Shown here piece by piece: positions 36,024-44,745 of a stretch of DNA of 64,000 bases. The notes beneath the pieces are model-generated. The model had not been told where the DNA came from, ran no database searches, and saw only the letters and a list, made by a program, of their open reading frames with translations. Position 1 is the first letter of the stretch, and every line of letters starts with the position of its first letter. The stretch spans positions 1 to 64,000 of the forward strand of contig PEAK01000001.1 of assembly GCA_002753515.1 (NCBI GenBank), in the 5' to 3' direction. Both the position numbers and the translations under genes were made by a program. Source of the stretch: Magnetococcales bacterium (GTDB lineage Bacteria > Pseudomonadota > Magnetococcia > Magnetococcales > UBA8363).

Positions 36024-37307
36024 ATGCCACGTTCCGTACTGATGGTCGCCTACCACTACCCACCGGCACAAGCCAGTGGTACCCAGAGGATTGTGGGATT
36101 TGCCAGGTATTTGCCCCAGTTGAACTGGCGACCACTGATCTTGACCGTCCATCCCATGGCCTACGAACAGGACAGCAAGGTTTGGGCTGAAGATTTGCCC
36201 GGGGTGACCGTCGCCCGTCCCTTGGCCCTGGATACCGCCAGACACTTGTCTTTCAAGGGACGCTATACCAGATTGCTCGCCCTGCCCGATCGTTGGGTGA
36301 CATGGCTGGTGACGGCACTGCCGGTTGGATTGTGGTTGATCTGGAAGCATAAACCAAAAATAATTTGGAGTACCTATCCCATTGCCACGTCCTTGCTGAT
36401 CGGCTGGCTCCTGTCCCGCTGGTCGGGTCGTCCCTGGATCGTGGATTTGCGGGATCCCATGGTCCTGGGCCGCCATCCACTGGACCCCAGCCTCCGTAAA
36501 TTGTTTGTCAGGCTTGAGGCCCGGGTTCTCAAACGGTGCCATCGCATTGTGGTGACGACAGCGGGACTTAAAGAACTCTTGAGCCAAAGATATCCCGATA
36601 TTGTCGCCAACAAATGGCTTGTCATTGCCAATGGCTATGACGAAGAAGTTTTTAACGATCCCGCTATCGTTCAGGCACTGGCGGCAAAACCCGGGCCGAA
36701 GAATCGTACGATTTCCCTGCTGCATTCGGGTACCTTGTACCTGGGACCGGAAGAGAGAAACCCGGCGGCTTTCCTGGATGCCCTGATCGATCTTCAAAAA
36801 CAGGGTTTTCTATCCCCCCCGGACAGCCCGGATGGTCCGGGAATCAAACTCAAGGTGATGTTGCGTGCTTCGGGTCATGATGCCCAGATCCAGGCCATGA
36901 TTCAGGAGCGGCAATTGCAAGGGAGCGTGGTTCTCTTACCCACCGTACCGTACCGCGACAGCTTGCTGGAAATGGTGGGCATGGATGGTTTGCTGTTGTT
37001 TCAGGGAGAGGCCTTTGACCGGTTGATCCCGGCCAAATTGTTTGAATATTTGCGTTCCGGGCGGCCCGTGTTCGCACTGGTGGGACAATCGGGGGATTCC
37101 AGGAAAATATTGGACGACTGTGGCGTTTCCCACTGCGCCTCCATCGAGGATCGCCAAGCCATTGCAGCAGCTTTGATCCCCTTCTTACAAGAAGTACTGC
37201 GCAACCAGCCAAACAAAACCTCAGAAGAGCGGGTCAGAAAATACTCCCGCTTTGAAGGGGCACGGGCTTTGGCCGCATTGTTGGAAGAAGTGGCCGGACA
37301 CTCCTAA
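36024..37307 (+). CDS. Glycosyltransferase, GT4-like
   Basis: Probable cytoplasmic glycosyltransferase of the GT-B fold. MPRSVLMVAYHYPPAQASGT at the start is the usual beta-strand plus donor-site loop of GT4 enzymes. The frame extends upstream over pilC, but that part is the pilC sequence in another frame, so the start is set at 36024. A C-terminal nucleotide-sugar region shows LLLFQGEAFDRLIPAKLFEY with the Glu and Lys typical of the family near residue 340. At about 427 residues it is normal. The stop TAA is the first three bases of repeat copy B. The partner substrate is unknown; pilin or cell-surface glycan modification is possible from context. Confidence 0.85.
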   Translation: MPRSVLMVAYHYPPAQASGTQRIVGFARYLPQLNWRPLILTVHPMAYEQDSKVWAEDLPGVTVARPLALDTARHLSFKGRYTRLLALPDRWVTWLVTALPVGLWLIWKHKPKIIWSTYPIATSLLIGWLLSRWSGRPWIVDLRDPMVLGRHPLDPSLRKLFVRLEARVLKRCHRIVVTTAGLKELLSQRYPDIVANKWLVIANGYDEEVFNDPAIVQALAAKPGPKNRTISLLHSGTLYLGPEERNPAAFLDALIDLQKQGFLSPPDSPDGPGIKLKVMLRASGHDAQIQAMIQERQLQGSVVLLPTVPYRDSLLEMVGMDGLLLFQGEAFDRLIPAKLFEYLRSGRPVFALVGQSGDSRKILDDCGVSHCASIEDRQAIAAALIPFLQEVLRNQPNKTSEERVRKYSRFEGARALAALLEEVAGHS

Positions 37308-37454
37308 ACCGCAGCTATCTTGGGATGTGTAGTTATTGTCATCCTCGCGAAAGCGGGGATCCAGAGGACCTTCCTACCTCCCCTGACTTTCTGGATTCCC
37401 GCTTTCGCGGGAATGACACTGGAAAACTACGTTTCTCGTGTTGGTTGCGGTTTA
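37305..37454 (-). repeat. 150-bp inverted-repeat element, copy B
   Basis: Same element as 34560-34709 but inverted: it starts TAAACCGCAGC and ends GTTGGTTGCGGTTTA. The first three bases are the stop codon of the glycosyltransferase gene. Facing palindrome cores lie near 37345 and 37405. Confidence 0.85.
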
Positions 37455-37514
37455 AGTCTTGACAGTCGACCGGCAGGCGAGGGGAGTCCGGCTGGGAAAC
37501 AATGGGATGGCGCA

Positions 37515-37548
37515 GGAAAACTACGTATCCCGCGTTGGTTGCGGTTTA
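37515..37548 (-). repeat. Terminal fragment of the same 150-bp element, copy C
   Basis: GGAAAACTACGT and GCGTTGGTTGCGGTTTA match the right end of copy B closely, without the palindrome core. Its last bases (TTA at 37546-37548) form the stop codon of nrdJb on the minus strand. Confidence 0.75.
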
Positions 37549-38199
37549 ACCGCACTTGGAATACCCACACTCCAGACAGGTATCACATCCATCCAAACGC
37601 ACAACGGACATCTGGTTGCATTTGGGGCATTGATTGGCACCGGCAATACCTATGGACTGGGCCTTTTCGCGCTTGTCAGTCAATTCCTGGGGAATCTCTG
37701 GAGGTTGAACAATGCCAATTTTTATCAGGTGGTTTTCAATGCATTCGCCAATCTCCGCAACCAGGCTGGGCATGTACTTGCCACCAGGCTTGAAATAGCC
37801 ACCCCGGGGGTCAAATACCGAACGTAATTCTTCGACGAGAAATGTCGGATCCCCCCCATGCCGGAATACGGCTGATAAAATTCGCGTCAAGGCAACAATC
37901 CATGAGAAATTATCCATATTTTTTGAATTGATGAAAATCTCATACGGACGTTGTTTGCCATTCACCATGATATCATTGATGGTGACATACAATGCGTGTT
38001 CGGAAAGGGGGGTGCGTATGCGATAGGTGGACCCCTCCAATTCGGTCGGCCGCTTCAGCACCGGTTGCATCAGGATGATATCCGCGCTGTTTTCCGCGAT
38101 TTCCGTTTTTTGCGCTATCGATTCCCGTTTGGTTTCGGTATTTTGCGACACGACATCAAAACCTACGATTTTCTTGTCAATTTTCACAGCCTTCAACAC
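37546..38199 (-). CDS. nrdJb: Class II ribonucleotide reductase, small C-terminal subunit (NrdJb)
   Basis: Second chain of the split, adenosylcobalamin-dependent RNR described in Pseudomonas aeruginosa. Residues 50-170 show the conserved RPTELEGSTYRIRTPLSEHA, FEIFINSKNMD-like (YEIFINSKNMDNFSW) and VFDPRGGYFKPGGKYMPS motifs of the TSCPD part. The end is a zinc-ribbon, CPKC then CLECGYSKC, the C-terminal cysteines that reduce the active site in NrdJ proteins. The GTG at 38199 is a possible start; a GTG at 38187 (KIDKKIVGFDVV) fits the family and the GAGGGGA spacing slightly better. It is 18 bp downstream of nrdJa, so co-transcribed. Confidence 0.92.
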   Translation of the reverse strand: MLKAVKIDKKIVGFDVVSQNTETKRESIAQKTEIAENSADIILMQPVLKRPTELEGSTYRIRTPLSEHALYVTINDIMVNGKQRPYEIFINSKNMDNFSWIVALTRILSAVFRHGGDPTFLVEELRSVFDPRGGYFKPGGKYMPSLVAEIGECIENHLIKIGIVQPPEIPQELTDKREKAQSIGIAGANQCPKCNQMSVVRLDGCDTCLECGYSKCG

Positions 38200-38217
38200 T
38201 CCCCTCTGCTGAATGAA

Positions 38218-40341
38218 CTATAACTTTCCGTAGTACCCTTCTTTAAGGGCGTCGTACAGATTAGCGGCAGTATGAATTTCACCGTCATATTCAATATCCT
38301 CATTTCCCTTGCATTCGATGACTTCGCCATCGTCCAGAACAAAACGATACAGCGTGGTTGCCAAGTCCTCCTGTTTGACCAATACGCCTTGGAAAGCCGC
38401 TGGGTTGAAACGAAAGGTCGTACACCCTTTCAAGCCCTTCTCATAAGCATACAGATAGATTTCCTTGAATTTTTCAAAAGGGAAATCGCTTGCCACATTG
38501 ATGGTTTTGGAGATGGAGGAATCAATCCATTTTTGTGCGGCGGCCTGAATGTTGATGTGTGCTTCGGGCGCAATGGCACTGGTGTCGATGAACTGTCTGG
38601 GAAGGCGATTTTCTGTTTCCATGGCGTTGGGATCGGCATCGGGATTGATCAATGCACGATAACAATACAATTCGTGGGACAGGACATCGACTTTTTCCTT
38701 GGTTTTCCTCCCTTGGCGAATGATGTTGCGGCTGTATTTATGGGAAAAACTGGGTTCGATGCCATTGGAGGCATTGTTGGCCAAGGAAAGGGATATGGTT
38801 CCGGTGGGGGCGATGGAGGAATGATGCGTGAACCGGCATCCCGATTCGGCAATTTTTTGCCGCAGTTTTTCCGGAAATTGTTGTAAATAGTGGCTGTAAT
38901 GGGCCAATAGTACCTTTCCCGGCAGTTTGTCGCCCGCGGCGTGACCATCAGTACCCATTTGCGGTCGCAGGGCCAGCATGGCCGGGGTGACTTCAAACAA
39001 CTCTTCCATAATGGGTGCCGGCCCTTTTTCCTTGGCCAACTCCACACCCACCTGCCAACCGGTGACCGCCAGCTCCCGGGCCACATCTTCGGTAAAGCGG
39101 ACGGATTCGTCATCACCATAGGTCATTCCCAGCATGACCATGCTGGAACCAAGCCCCAAAAATCCCATGCCATGCCGACGCTTCCTGAGCAATTCCTCCC
39201 CTTGCTGGCTCAGGGGCAGGCCATGAATCGCCACCACGTTATCCATCATGCGGGTGAAAACGGCAACCACATCGCGAAATTTGGGAAAGTCGAAGCTTGC
39301 GTTGCTGGTAAAGGGATTTTTGACGAACATGGTCAGGTTGACCGACCCCAGCAGACAGGCCCCATAGGGGGGAAGGGGCTGTTCACCGCAGGGATTGGTG
39401 GAGCGAATCGTTTCGCAAAACCAGTTGTTATTCATTTCATTGACTTTATCAATGAGTATAAAGCCGGGTTCCGCAAAATCGTAGGTGGATCGCATGATGA
39501 GATCCCACAAGCGTCGCGCCGGAATCGTTGCGTAAATCCGACACGCGACTTCGCCGCGATCGTTGGTGTGATACCCGGTTCGTATCGGCCAGGGACGATA
39601 AAGGGTGCGAATCTCTGGATCCGCGACTTCCCTGGCATTGGCGGGAAATACCAGATCCCAGTCATCGTTATTTTTGACGGCTTGCACAAAATCGTCGGTA
39701 ATCAGACACGACAGGTTGAATTGGCGCAGGCGACCGTCTTCCCTTTTGGCGCGGATGAAGTCGCGAATATCGGGGTGAGCAATGTCAAAAGTGGCCATTT
39801 GCGCACCACGGCGTCCACCCGCTGAAGAAACGGTGCGACACATGGCGTCAAAAATATCCATGAAGGAGAGGGGACCGGATGTGCTGGCCCCCGCTCCGGC
39901 TACAAAGGCACCTCGCGGACGCAATGTGGAAAACTCATAGCCGATGCCACAGCCCGCCTTCAGAGTGAGACCCGCCTCTCGGACTTTGTCGAGAATCCCG
40001 ATCATGGAATCTTCAACAATGCCGGAGACGGTACAATTGATGGTCGAGGTTGCGGGTTTGGATGCCTGTGCCCCGGCATTGGAGATGATTCTACCGGCGG
40101 GGATGGCACCATTTTGCAACGCCCAGAAAAATTTGTCATACCAATGATCGCGAACAGCGGGATCTTCGCAATCGGCCAATGCCCGCGCCACCCTTTGGTA
40201 GGTATCCGCAAGGGTCAGGTCCAATGGTCGACCGTCATGTGTTTTGAGTCGATATTTATGGTCCCAAATATCCAAGGAAGCAGGTTGCAATTGGATTTCT
40301 TCCAGATTCAGGGGCATTGATTTCGGGGCACTGACGGCCAT
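38218..40341 (-). CDS. nrdJa: Class II (B12-dependent) ribonucleotide reductase, catalytic subunit (NrdJa)
   Basis: Reduces ribonucleotides to deoxyribonucleotides using adenosylcobalamin to make the thiyl radical, so it works with or without oxygen. The start at 40341 has GGAGG about eight bases upstream. Visible motifs: STINCTVSG with a redox Cys, LKAGCGIGYEFSTLRPRGA, STNPCGEQPLPPYGACLLGS with the radical Cys, and ASNGIEPSFSHKYSR. The 707 residues match NrdJa, not the longer single-chain NrdJ. Partner nrdJb follows. No cobalamin riboswitch is recognisable upstream. Confidence 0.96.
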   Translation of the reverse strand: MAVSAPKSMPLNLEEIQLQPASLDIWDHKYRLKTHDGRPLDLTLADTYQRVARALADCEDPAVRDHWYDKFFWALQNGAIPAGRIISNAGAQASKPATSTINCTVSGIVEDSMIGILDKVREAGLTLKAGCGIGYEFSTLRPRGAFVAGAGASTSGPLSFMDIFDAMCRTVSSAGGRRGAQMATFDIAHPDIRDFIRAKREDGRLRQFNLSCLITDDFVQAVKNNDDWDLVFPANAREVADPEIRTLYRPWPIRTGYHTNDRGEVACRIYATIPARRLWDLIMRSTYDFAEPGFILIDKVNEMNNNWFCETIRSTNPCGEQPLPPYGACLLGSVNLTMFVKNPFTSNASFDFPKFRDVVAVFTRMMDNVVAIHGLPLSQQGEELLRKRRHGMGFLGLGSSMVMLGMTYGDDESVRFTEDVARELAVTGWQVGVELAKEKGPAPIMEELFEVTPAMLALRPQMGTDGHAAGDKLPGKVLLAHYSHYLQQFPEKLRQKIAESGCRFTHHSSIAPTGTISLSLANNASNGIEPSFSHKYSRNIIRQGRKTKEKVDVLSHELYCYRALINPDADPNAMETENRLPRQFIDTSAIAPEAHINIQAAAQKWIDSSISKTINVASDFPFEKFKEIYLYAYEKGLKGCTTFRFNPAAFQGVLVKQEDLATTLYRFVLDDGEVIECKGNEDIEYDGEIHTAANLYDALKEGYYGKL

Positions 40342-40375
40342 GTGCCGTAACCTCCAGCAAAACAAGAACTTATAA

Positions 40376-40404
40376 AAAATACTTTATTTTCAGTACGTTG
40401 TAAA
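40376..40404 (-). promoter_or_regulatory. Candidate promoter of the nrdJa-nrdJb operon
   Basis: On the minus strand TTTACA (40399-40404) is followed after 17 nt by TATTTT (40376-40381), about 35 bp before the start codon. I see no clear NrdR-box pair. Confidence 0.35.
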
Positions 40405-40710
40405 ACACGTTAACTTTAACATCGACCGGGGGACGATGGGAAGGTGAAACAGTTCCGCAGTTGCCGGGGAAATTTTTATAGGGACAAAATTTAACTTTCA
40501 ATAAATTATTTTGTTGTGGGAAATGGCATCTGTTACGGGACGATATTGAGTCTCAAGCAAAATCGGGGTAGGCTAGGCGAAAAGGCAATGTTGACGATGC
40601 TGGCCTGGATATTTTTTTTGTCAGGACAAGCAATCGGGTCAACATGACGTGTTTCCCCTTCCCGAGGAAACGATGGAAAAATGGCATAAAAGCCTCCGCA
40701 GGCACCAATC
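40405..40710. other. Intergenic region upstream of nrdJa and the FlgO-like gene, nothing identified
   Basis: About 300 bp between divergent genes. AT-rich around 40490-40520. I find no coding frame with a ribosome site, no conserved B12-box-like stretch, and no repeat. It must hold the promoter of the gene at 40711. Confidence 0.5.
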
Positions 40711-41334
40711 ATGGGGATGTGTAAAATGGATCGTGATCGTCTGTTGAAAACACTGTTCCGAGCATCAGGGTGGCAAAAATTATTCTCAATGTTGGTGGTC
40801 TCATGGCTGTTGGCCGGTTGTACCTACGATTTCCTCCAACCTTCGCTTATCGACTATACCTATCCGGCGGCTGATCAGCTCTTTTATAATTTAGGCCATG
40901 GCAGCGTGGAGCCACACTTGCACCCATTGCGGTCCGATCAATCCCTGCTGGTTGCCAGTTTTGTTGAACTGGATAACATTGAAAAAACGTCAACCTTCGG
41001 CCGATTGGTCGCGGAGCAGATGGCCTCGCGCCTGACACAAAAAGGTTTTAACTTCATAGAACTCAAATTGCGGGAAAAACTGTACGTCCGTTCCCAACCG
41101 GGAGGGGAATTGGCTCTATCCAGGGATTTGGTTGCCATCAGTCGTCAACACAATGCCCAGGCCATTTTGGTGGGGACGTATTCCGTTGTTCAGGATTTCG
41201 TTTACGTTTCGGCCAAAATCGTCCGCTTTGATGGTCACGTTTATGCGGTGCACGATTTCGCCGTTCCCAAGAGCCGATTGACGCAGCCCGTTGCCAAGGG
41301 GCGTTATGAGGATTGGCAAAGTCCACCGCAATGA
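40711..41334 (+). CDS. FlgO-family outer-membrane lipoprotein
   Basis: Predicted lipoprotein related to FlgO, a vibrio protein needed for stable flagella. The signal peptide ends in lipobox LAGC (about residue 37 from the longest start; the ATG at 40726 is a shorter option). The mature part has SLLVASFVELDNIEKTSTFG, then LVAEQMASRLTQKGFNFIEL and NAQAILVGTYSVVQDFVYV, the alpha/beta pattern of FlgO and related CsgG/TolB-like folds. At 207 residues it is the family size. No flgP, flgT or other flagellar gene is nearby, so the name reflects fold, not proven function. Confidence 0.82.
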   Translation: MGMCKMDRDRLLKTLFRASGWQKLFSMLVVSWLLAGCTYDFLQPSLIDYTYPAADQLFYNLGHGSVEPHLHPLRSDQSLLVASFVELDNIEKTSTFGRLVAEQMASRLTQKGFNFIELKLREKLYVRSQPGGELALSRDLVAISRQHNAQAILVGTYSVVQDFVYVSAKIVRFDGHVYAVHDFAVPKSRLTQPVAKGRYEDWQSPPQ

Positions 41335-41383
41335 CCCAAGTGCATGGGGAGGCATTGATTGTGTGGAATAACCGGGTGGCATC

Positions 41384-43966
41384 GTGCCAGGGCTTATGAA
41401 AATCTTTAATTTGAGTGCCAGAACGAAATCGTTATCGTCATGGGTGATCGTATTCATCCTGGCCATTGTTACGGGGGCCGGAACCCTCGCGGCTTATGAG
41501 GAATTTGTTCAAGCCAAAGAATTTAAAGATTTTGTGGAATCAGCGAGACAGCAAAAGATTGCTTTTGATAATCAAACGATTAACAGTCAGGTGATGGGTG
41601 GTGCCATTCTGGCGGGACTCCTGAACGATGCGATAAAAAAAGTTGCTTCAGGCGAATTAAATCCCGATGCGCCAGAGGCGTTGGAAGTTTTGCAGGCGAT
41701 TGTTCATGAATACAATGCTGGCAATGCCCTTATTGCCAATAACAAGGGGGTCATGGTCGCCTATTGGGCGGGAGCGGGTAAACCATCGGGTACCGGAAAA
41801 GATATCAGTTTCCGCCCTTATTTTAAACAAGCCATCAAAGGTTCTTCCCTGGTTTATCCCGCAGTTGGCACAACAACTGGGGAAAGGGCTTTTTATTTTG
41901 CAGCGCCAATTTATGCGCAACATATCCATCATTCGGAAGTTGTCGGGGTGTTGGCAATCAGTATCAAATCGGATGCCTTGGATCGTTTGTTACAAACCCA
42001 AAGTGGACACAAAATACTCCTTTCCCCTCAGGGGGTGGTCTTTGGCGCGAATGTGCCGGACTATTTATTCCGTGTTGCCCGTGCCATTACGCCAACGACA
42101 CAGGCGGAACTCAACCAGTTCAAGCAATTTGGTAATCTGTTCACCACACAGGCACCGCTACCACTGGATCTGGAAATTATTGGCGATCAAGCCAGGTTCC
42201 AGGGCAAAATGTATGCAATGGCCAAAGTCCCCATCAGTTGGGAAGATCCCTTGGGGATTTGGACCTTGCTGTTGCTGGAGGATCCGGATAATTGGTTGCC
42301 GCAAAGACGTAAGATTGAGCTATTTGTACTGTTCTCCTTGTTGTCTTTTATATTGTATGGAGCCTTGTTTGTTGCATTGACAAATTTTTCCGCCAAGAAA
42401 AATGAGACCCTTGCCCGTTTGTATGTGCAAAAAGAATTGGCAAGTAAAACAGAGCTTTTGGAAATCGTGATTGCCAACTTGCAACAAGGATTGATTGCTT
42501 ACGATAGCCAATTACGGTTGATTCTATGTAATAATAAATTTCGTGATATGATGGGAATACCGGATTTTTTGACCTATCCGGGCAGTACCTTTCTGGATCT
42601 TATCCGCTTTCAAGCACAGCAGGGTGAGTTTGGTCCTTGTGATCCCGACACGATGTATCAGCACTTCAAAGCGACAATCGCCGATAGTTCTCATCATCAG
42701 TTGGAGCGTATTCGCCCCAATGGGACCATCTTGGAGATTCAGGGAGGAGGGTTGCCCGAGGGCGGCTTTGTCAGTACCTGCACCGATATTACGGCACGAA
42801 AAAAGGCGGAACAGGAGATTCGTACCCTGTCCAGTGTTGTGGAGCAAAGTCCGATCTCCATCGTCATTACAGATCCCGATGCCCATATTGAGTATGTCAA
42901 TCCCGCTTTTACCCGGATCAGTGGCTATGCTACAGAAGAAGTAATTGGCCAGAACCCCAGAATTTTAAAGTCCGGAAACACTTCCAAAGAAATTTTTCAC
43001 TCCTTATGGGAGTCCATTAAAAATGGTCATTCATGGAAAGGTGAATTGTTGAATCGCAAGAAAAATGGAGATATGTATTGGGAGTCTACAACCATTTCCC
43101 CAATTTGTGATGATAATGGCCGGATTGTCCACTATGTGGCCAACAAGGAAGACATTACCCAACGAAAAGTCGCAGAGGAAAAATTAAAAGAAGCACTGAA
43201 TCATATTTCCAGTAGTATCCAATATGCCAGTCGTATCCAGCATTCCATTCTGGTTCCTGATTGGCTGTTACAAGCGGAAATTCCCGAACATTTTGTCATT
43301 TGGGAGCCTCGGGATATCGTTGGGGGGGATATGTATTGGTATCGCCCCTGGGTTTCCGGTTCTTTGTTGTTGCTGGGAGACTGTACGGGACATGGGGTGC
43401 CCGGGGCGTTTATGACCCTGATCGCCAATGGTGCCCTGGACCAGGCTTTGTTGGAGTCTCCACCGGGCGACACCGCCATCCTGCTGCAACGCATTCACCA
43501 ATTGATCCAGGTTTCCATGGGACAGGACCAGAAAGGGGGGGATTCCAATGATGGCTTGGAATTGGGAGCCTGCTTTTTAAATTTTGATCAGCATACGGTG
43601 ACTTTCAGCGGCGCGAGATTTTCCTTGTTTGTCGCTGACGGCACCAGCATCAGGGAGATCAAGGGCGATAAATCGGGGATCGGCTATCGCGGAATCCAGC
43701 GTAATGTCCGCTTCACCACCCATCATTTGGAATTGCGTCCAGACTGGTGTTACTATATGACTTCAGATGGACTGATCGATCAAGTGGGTTCCAAGTCGCG
43801 TTGTGGTTTTGGCAAGCGCCGTTTCATGGAATTGGTTCAATCCTTGTATTCAACGCCAATCCGGGACCATGGCGATCATATCAAACAAGCCCTCTTGGAA
43901 CATCAAGGGGAACAGTCGCGGCGTGATGACGTTACAGTTCTCGGTTTCAGGGGCGTTTCACCTTAA
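41384..43966 (+). CDS. Cache-PAS-PAS-SpoIIE membrane phosphatase
   Basis: Predicted transmembrane sensor that dephosphorylates a protein partner, most likely an anti-anti-sigma (STAS) protein. Helices near residues 15-38 and 306-330 flank a periplasmic dCache-like domain (about 40-300, with FRPYFKQAIKGSS and GERAFYFAAPIY). Two PAS domains follow (about 350-475 and 480-605; the second is canonical, HIEYVNPAFTRISGYATEEV). A PP2C/SpoIIE domain (about 625-860) with EPRDIVGGDMYW and GDCTGHGVPGAFMT carries the metal-binding Asp residues. No STAS or HPK gene is in the window. Starts at a GTG (41384) or at ATG 41396. The stop TAA falls in repeat copy D. Confidence 0.9.
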   Translation: MPGLMKIFNLSARTKSLSSWVIVFILAIVTGAGTLAAYEEFVQAKEFKDFVESARQQKIAFDNQTINSQVMGGAILAGLLNDAIKKVASGELNPDAPEALEVLQAIVHEYNAGNALIANNKGVMVAYWAGAGKPSGTGKDISFRPYFKQAIKGSSLVYPAVGTTTGERAFYFAAPIYAQHIHHSEVVGVLAISIKSDALDRLLQTQSGHKILLSPQGVVFGANVPDYLFRVARAITPTTQAELNQFKQFGNLFTTQAPLPLDLEIIGDQARFQGKMYAMAKVPISWEDPLGIWTLLLLEDPDNWLPQRRKIELFVLFSLLSFILYGALFVALTNFSAKKNETLARLYVQKELASKTELLEIVIANLQQGLIAYDSQLRLILCNNKFRDMMGIPDFLTYPGSTFLDLIRFQAQQGEFGPCDPDTMYQHFKATIADSSHHQLERIRPNGTILEIQGGGLPEGGFVSTCTDITARKKAEQEIRTLSSVVEQSPISIVITDPDAHIEYVNPAFTRISGYATEEVIGQNPRILKSGNTSKEIFHSLWESIKNGHSWKGELLNRKKNGDMYWESTTISPICDDNGRIVHYVANKEDITQRKVAEEKLKEALNHISSSIQYASRIQHSILVPDWLLQAEIPEHFVIWEPRDIVGGDMYWYRPWVSGSLLLLGDCTGHGVPGAFMTLIANGALDQALLESPPGDTAILLQRIHQLIQVSMGQDQKGGDSNDGLELGACFLNFDQHTVTFSGARFSLFVADGTSIREIKGDKSGIGYRGIQRNVRFTTHHLELRPDWCYYMTSDGLIDQVGSKSRCGFGKRRFMELVQSLYSTPIRDHGDHIKQALLEHQGEQSRRDDVTVLGFRGVSP

Positions 43967-44144
43967 ACCGCAACCAGCGCGGGATGTGTAGTTTTCCCGC
44001 GTCATTCCCGCGAAGGCGGGAATCCAGAAAGTCAGGGAAGGTAGGAAGGTCCTCTGGATTCCCGCTTTCGCGGGAATGACAAACGACTGCAATCTCAGGA
44101 GATTTTTTCGTCATTCCCGCGAAAGCGGGAATCCAGAATGAGTC
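43963..44144 (+). repeat. Inverted-repeat element, copy D, with an extra palindrome
   Basis: Begins TTAAACCGCAACCAGCG, continues with two facing CCCGC(G/T)..GCGGG cores and a third core near 44110-44140, ending in a degenerate right part. The TAA stop codon of the phosphatase gene (43964-43966) lies in its first bases. It fills the whole gap to the bacteriohemerythrin gene. Confidence 0.8.
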
Positions 44145-44159
44145 GGCACGGACGAAACG

Positions 44160-44618
44160 ATGATCAAGGCCACCTTAGATAAGGGCGATAAAGATACGGG
44201 ACAAGGGGAATATACCGTGGAATTAGTTCAATGGAATGATTCTTTTGTGATTGGATATCAGGAAGTAGATGAGGATCATCAAAAATTGGTGGGCATGCTC
44301 AACGCATTGAATACGAGCATTTCCGAACAGGATACCCATGAGGTTGTAGGAAAGGTATTGAATGACCTTCTGAGTTATACAGCTTGGCATTTCAGGCATG
44401 AAGAACGGTTGATGCAGACCTTTCGTTATCCTGATTATGTGGCGCATAAAAAGGAACATGGTGCCCTCATTCAACAAGCCACTGAATTACAAACCAAATT
44501 TCTCGCTGCTGAGCAGGAACTCACCCAAGATGTGATGGACTTTTTAAAGAGGTGGTTGGTCCACCATATCCTTCAGACAGATAAAGCAATGGCCGATTTT
44601 TTGCGGCAAAAAGTGTAA
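44160..44618 (+). CDS. Bacteriohemerythrin
   Basis: Cytosolic di-iron protein that binds oxygen reversibly. The 152 residues contain all ligand motifs: VQWNDSFVIGYQEVDEDHQK with the first His, AWHFRHEERLM (H...E), YVAHKKEHGAL (H...H) and LVHHILQTDKAMADF (H....D). About 20 extra charged residues come before the domain. Such proteins act as oxygen sensors, carriers or stores. Here it lies between a sensory phosphatase and a diguanylate cyclase, which suggests oxygen signalling, by inference. Its upstream region is almost entirely repeat copy D. Confidence 0.93.
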   Translation: MIKATLDKGDKDTGQGEYTVELVQWNDSFVIGYQEVDEDHQKLVGMLNALNTSISEQDTHEVVGKVLNDLLSYTAWHFRHEERLMQTFRYPDYVAHKKEHGALIQQATELQTKFLAAEQELTQDVMDFLKRWLVHHILQTDKAMADFLRQKV

Positions 44619-44745
44619 AAGAGCGTTCTGTCCATGCCAAGCCCTTATTCCTTCAATTTTCCTTGAGTTTCCTTCTTCAGGGGAATAGCGTTGACCGATT
44701 GGTGCTACGTTTCCCAACGGCTTTACCATGAGGCGAGCCTGACCC

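Noticed and set aside
37320-37793. Plus-strand frame of 157 codons across repeat copy B and into nrdJb
   Set aside because: It begins with the same repeat-derived peptide and continues antisense to the well-supported nrdJb gene.
40342-40710. Cobalamin riboswitch before nrdJa
   Set aside because: B12-dependent reductase would fit, but I see no B12-box-like conserved core or clear multi-stem structure.
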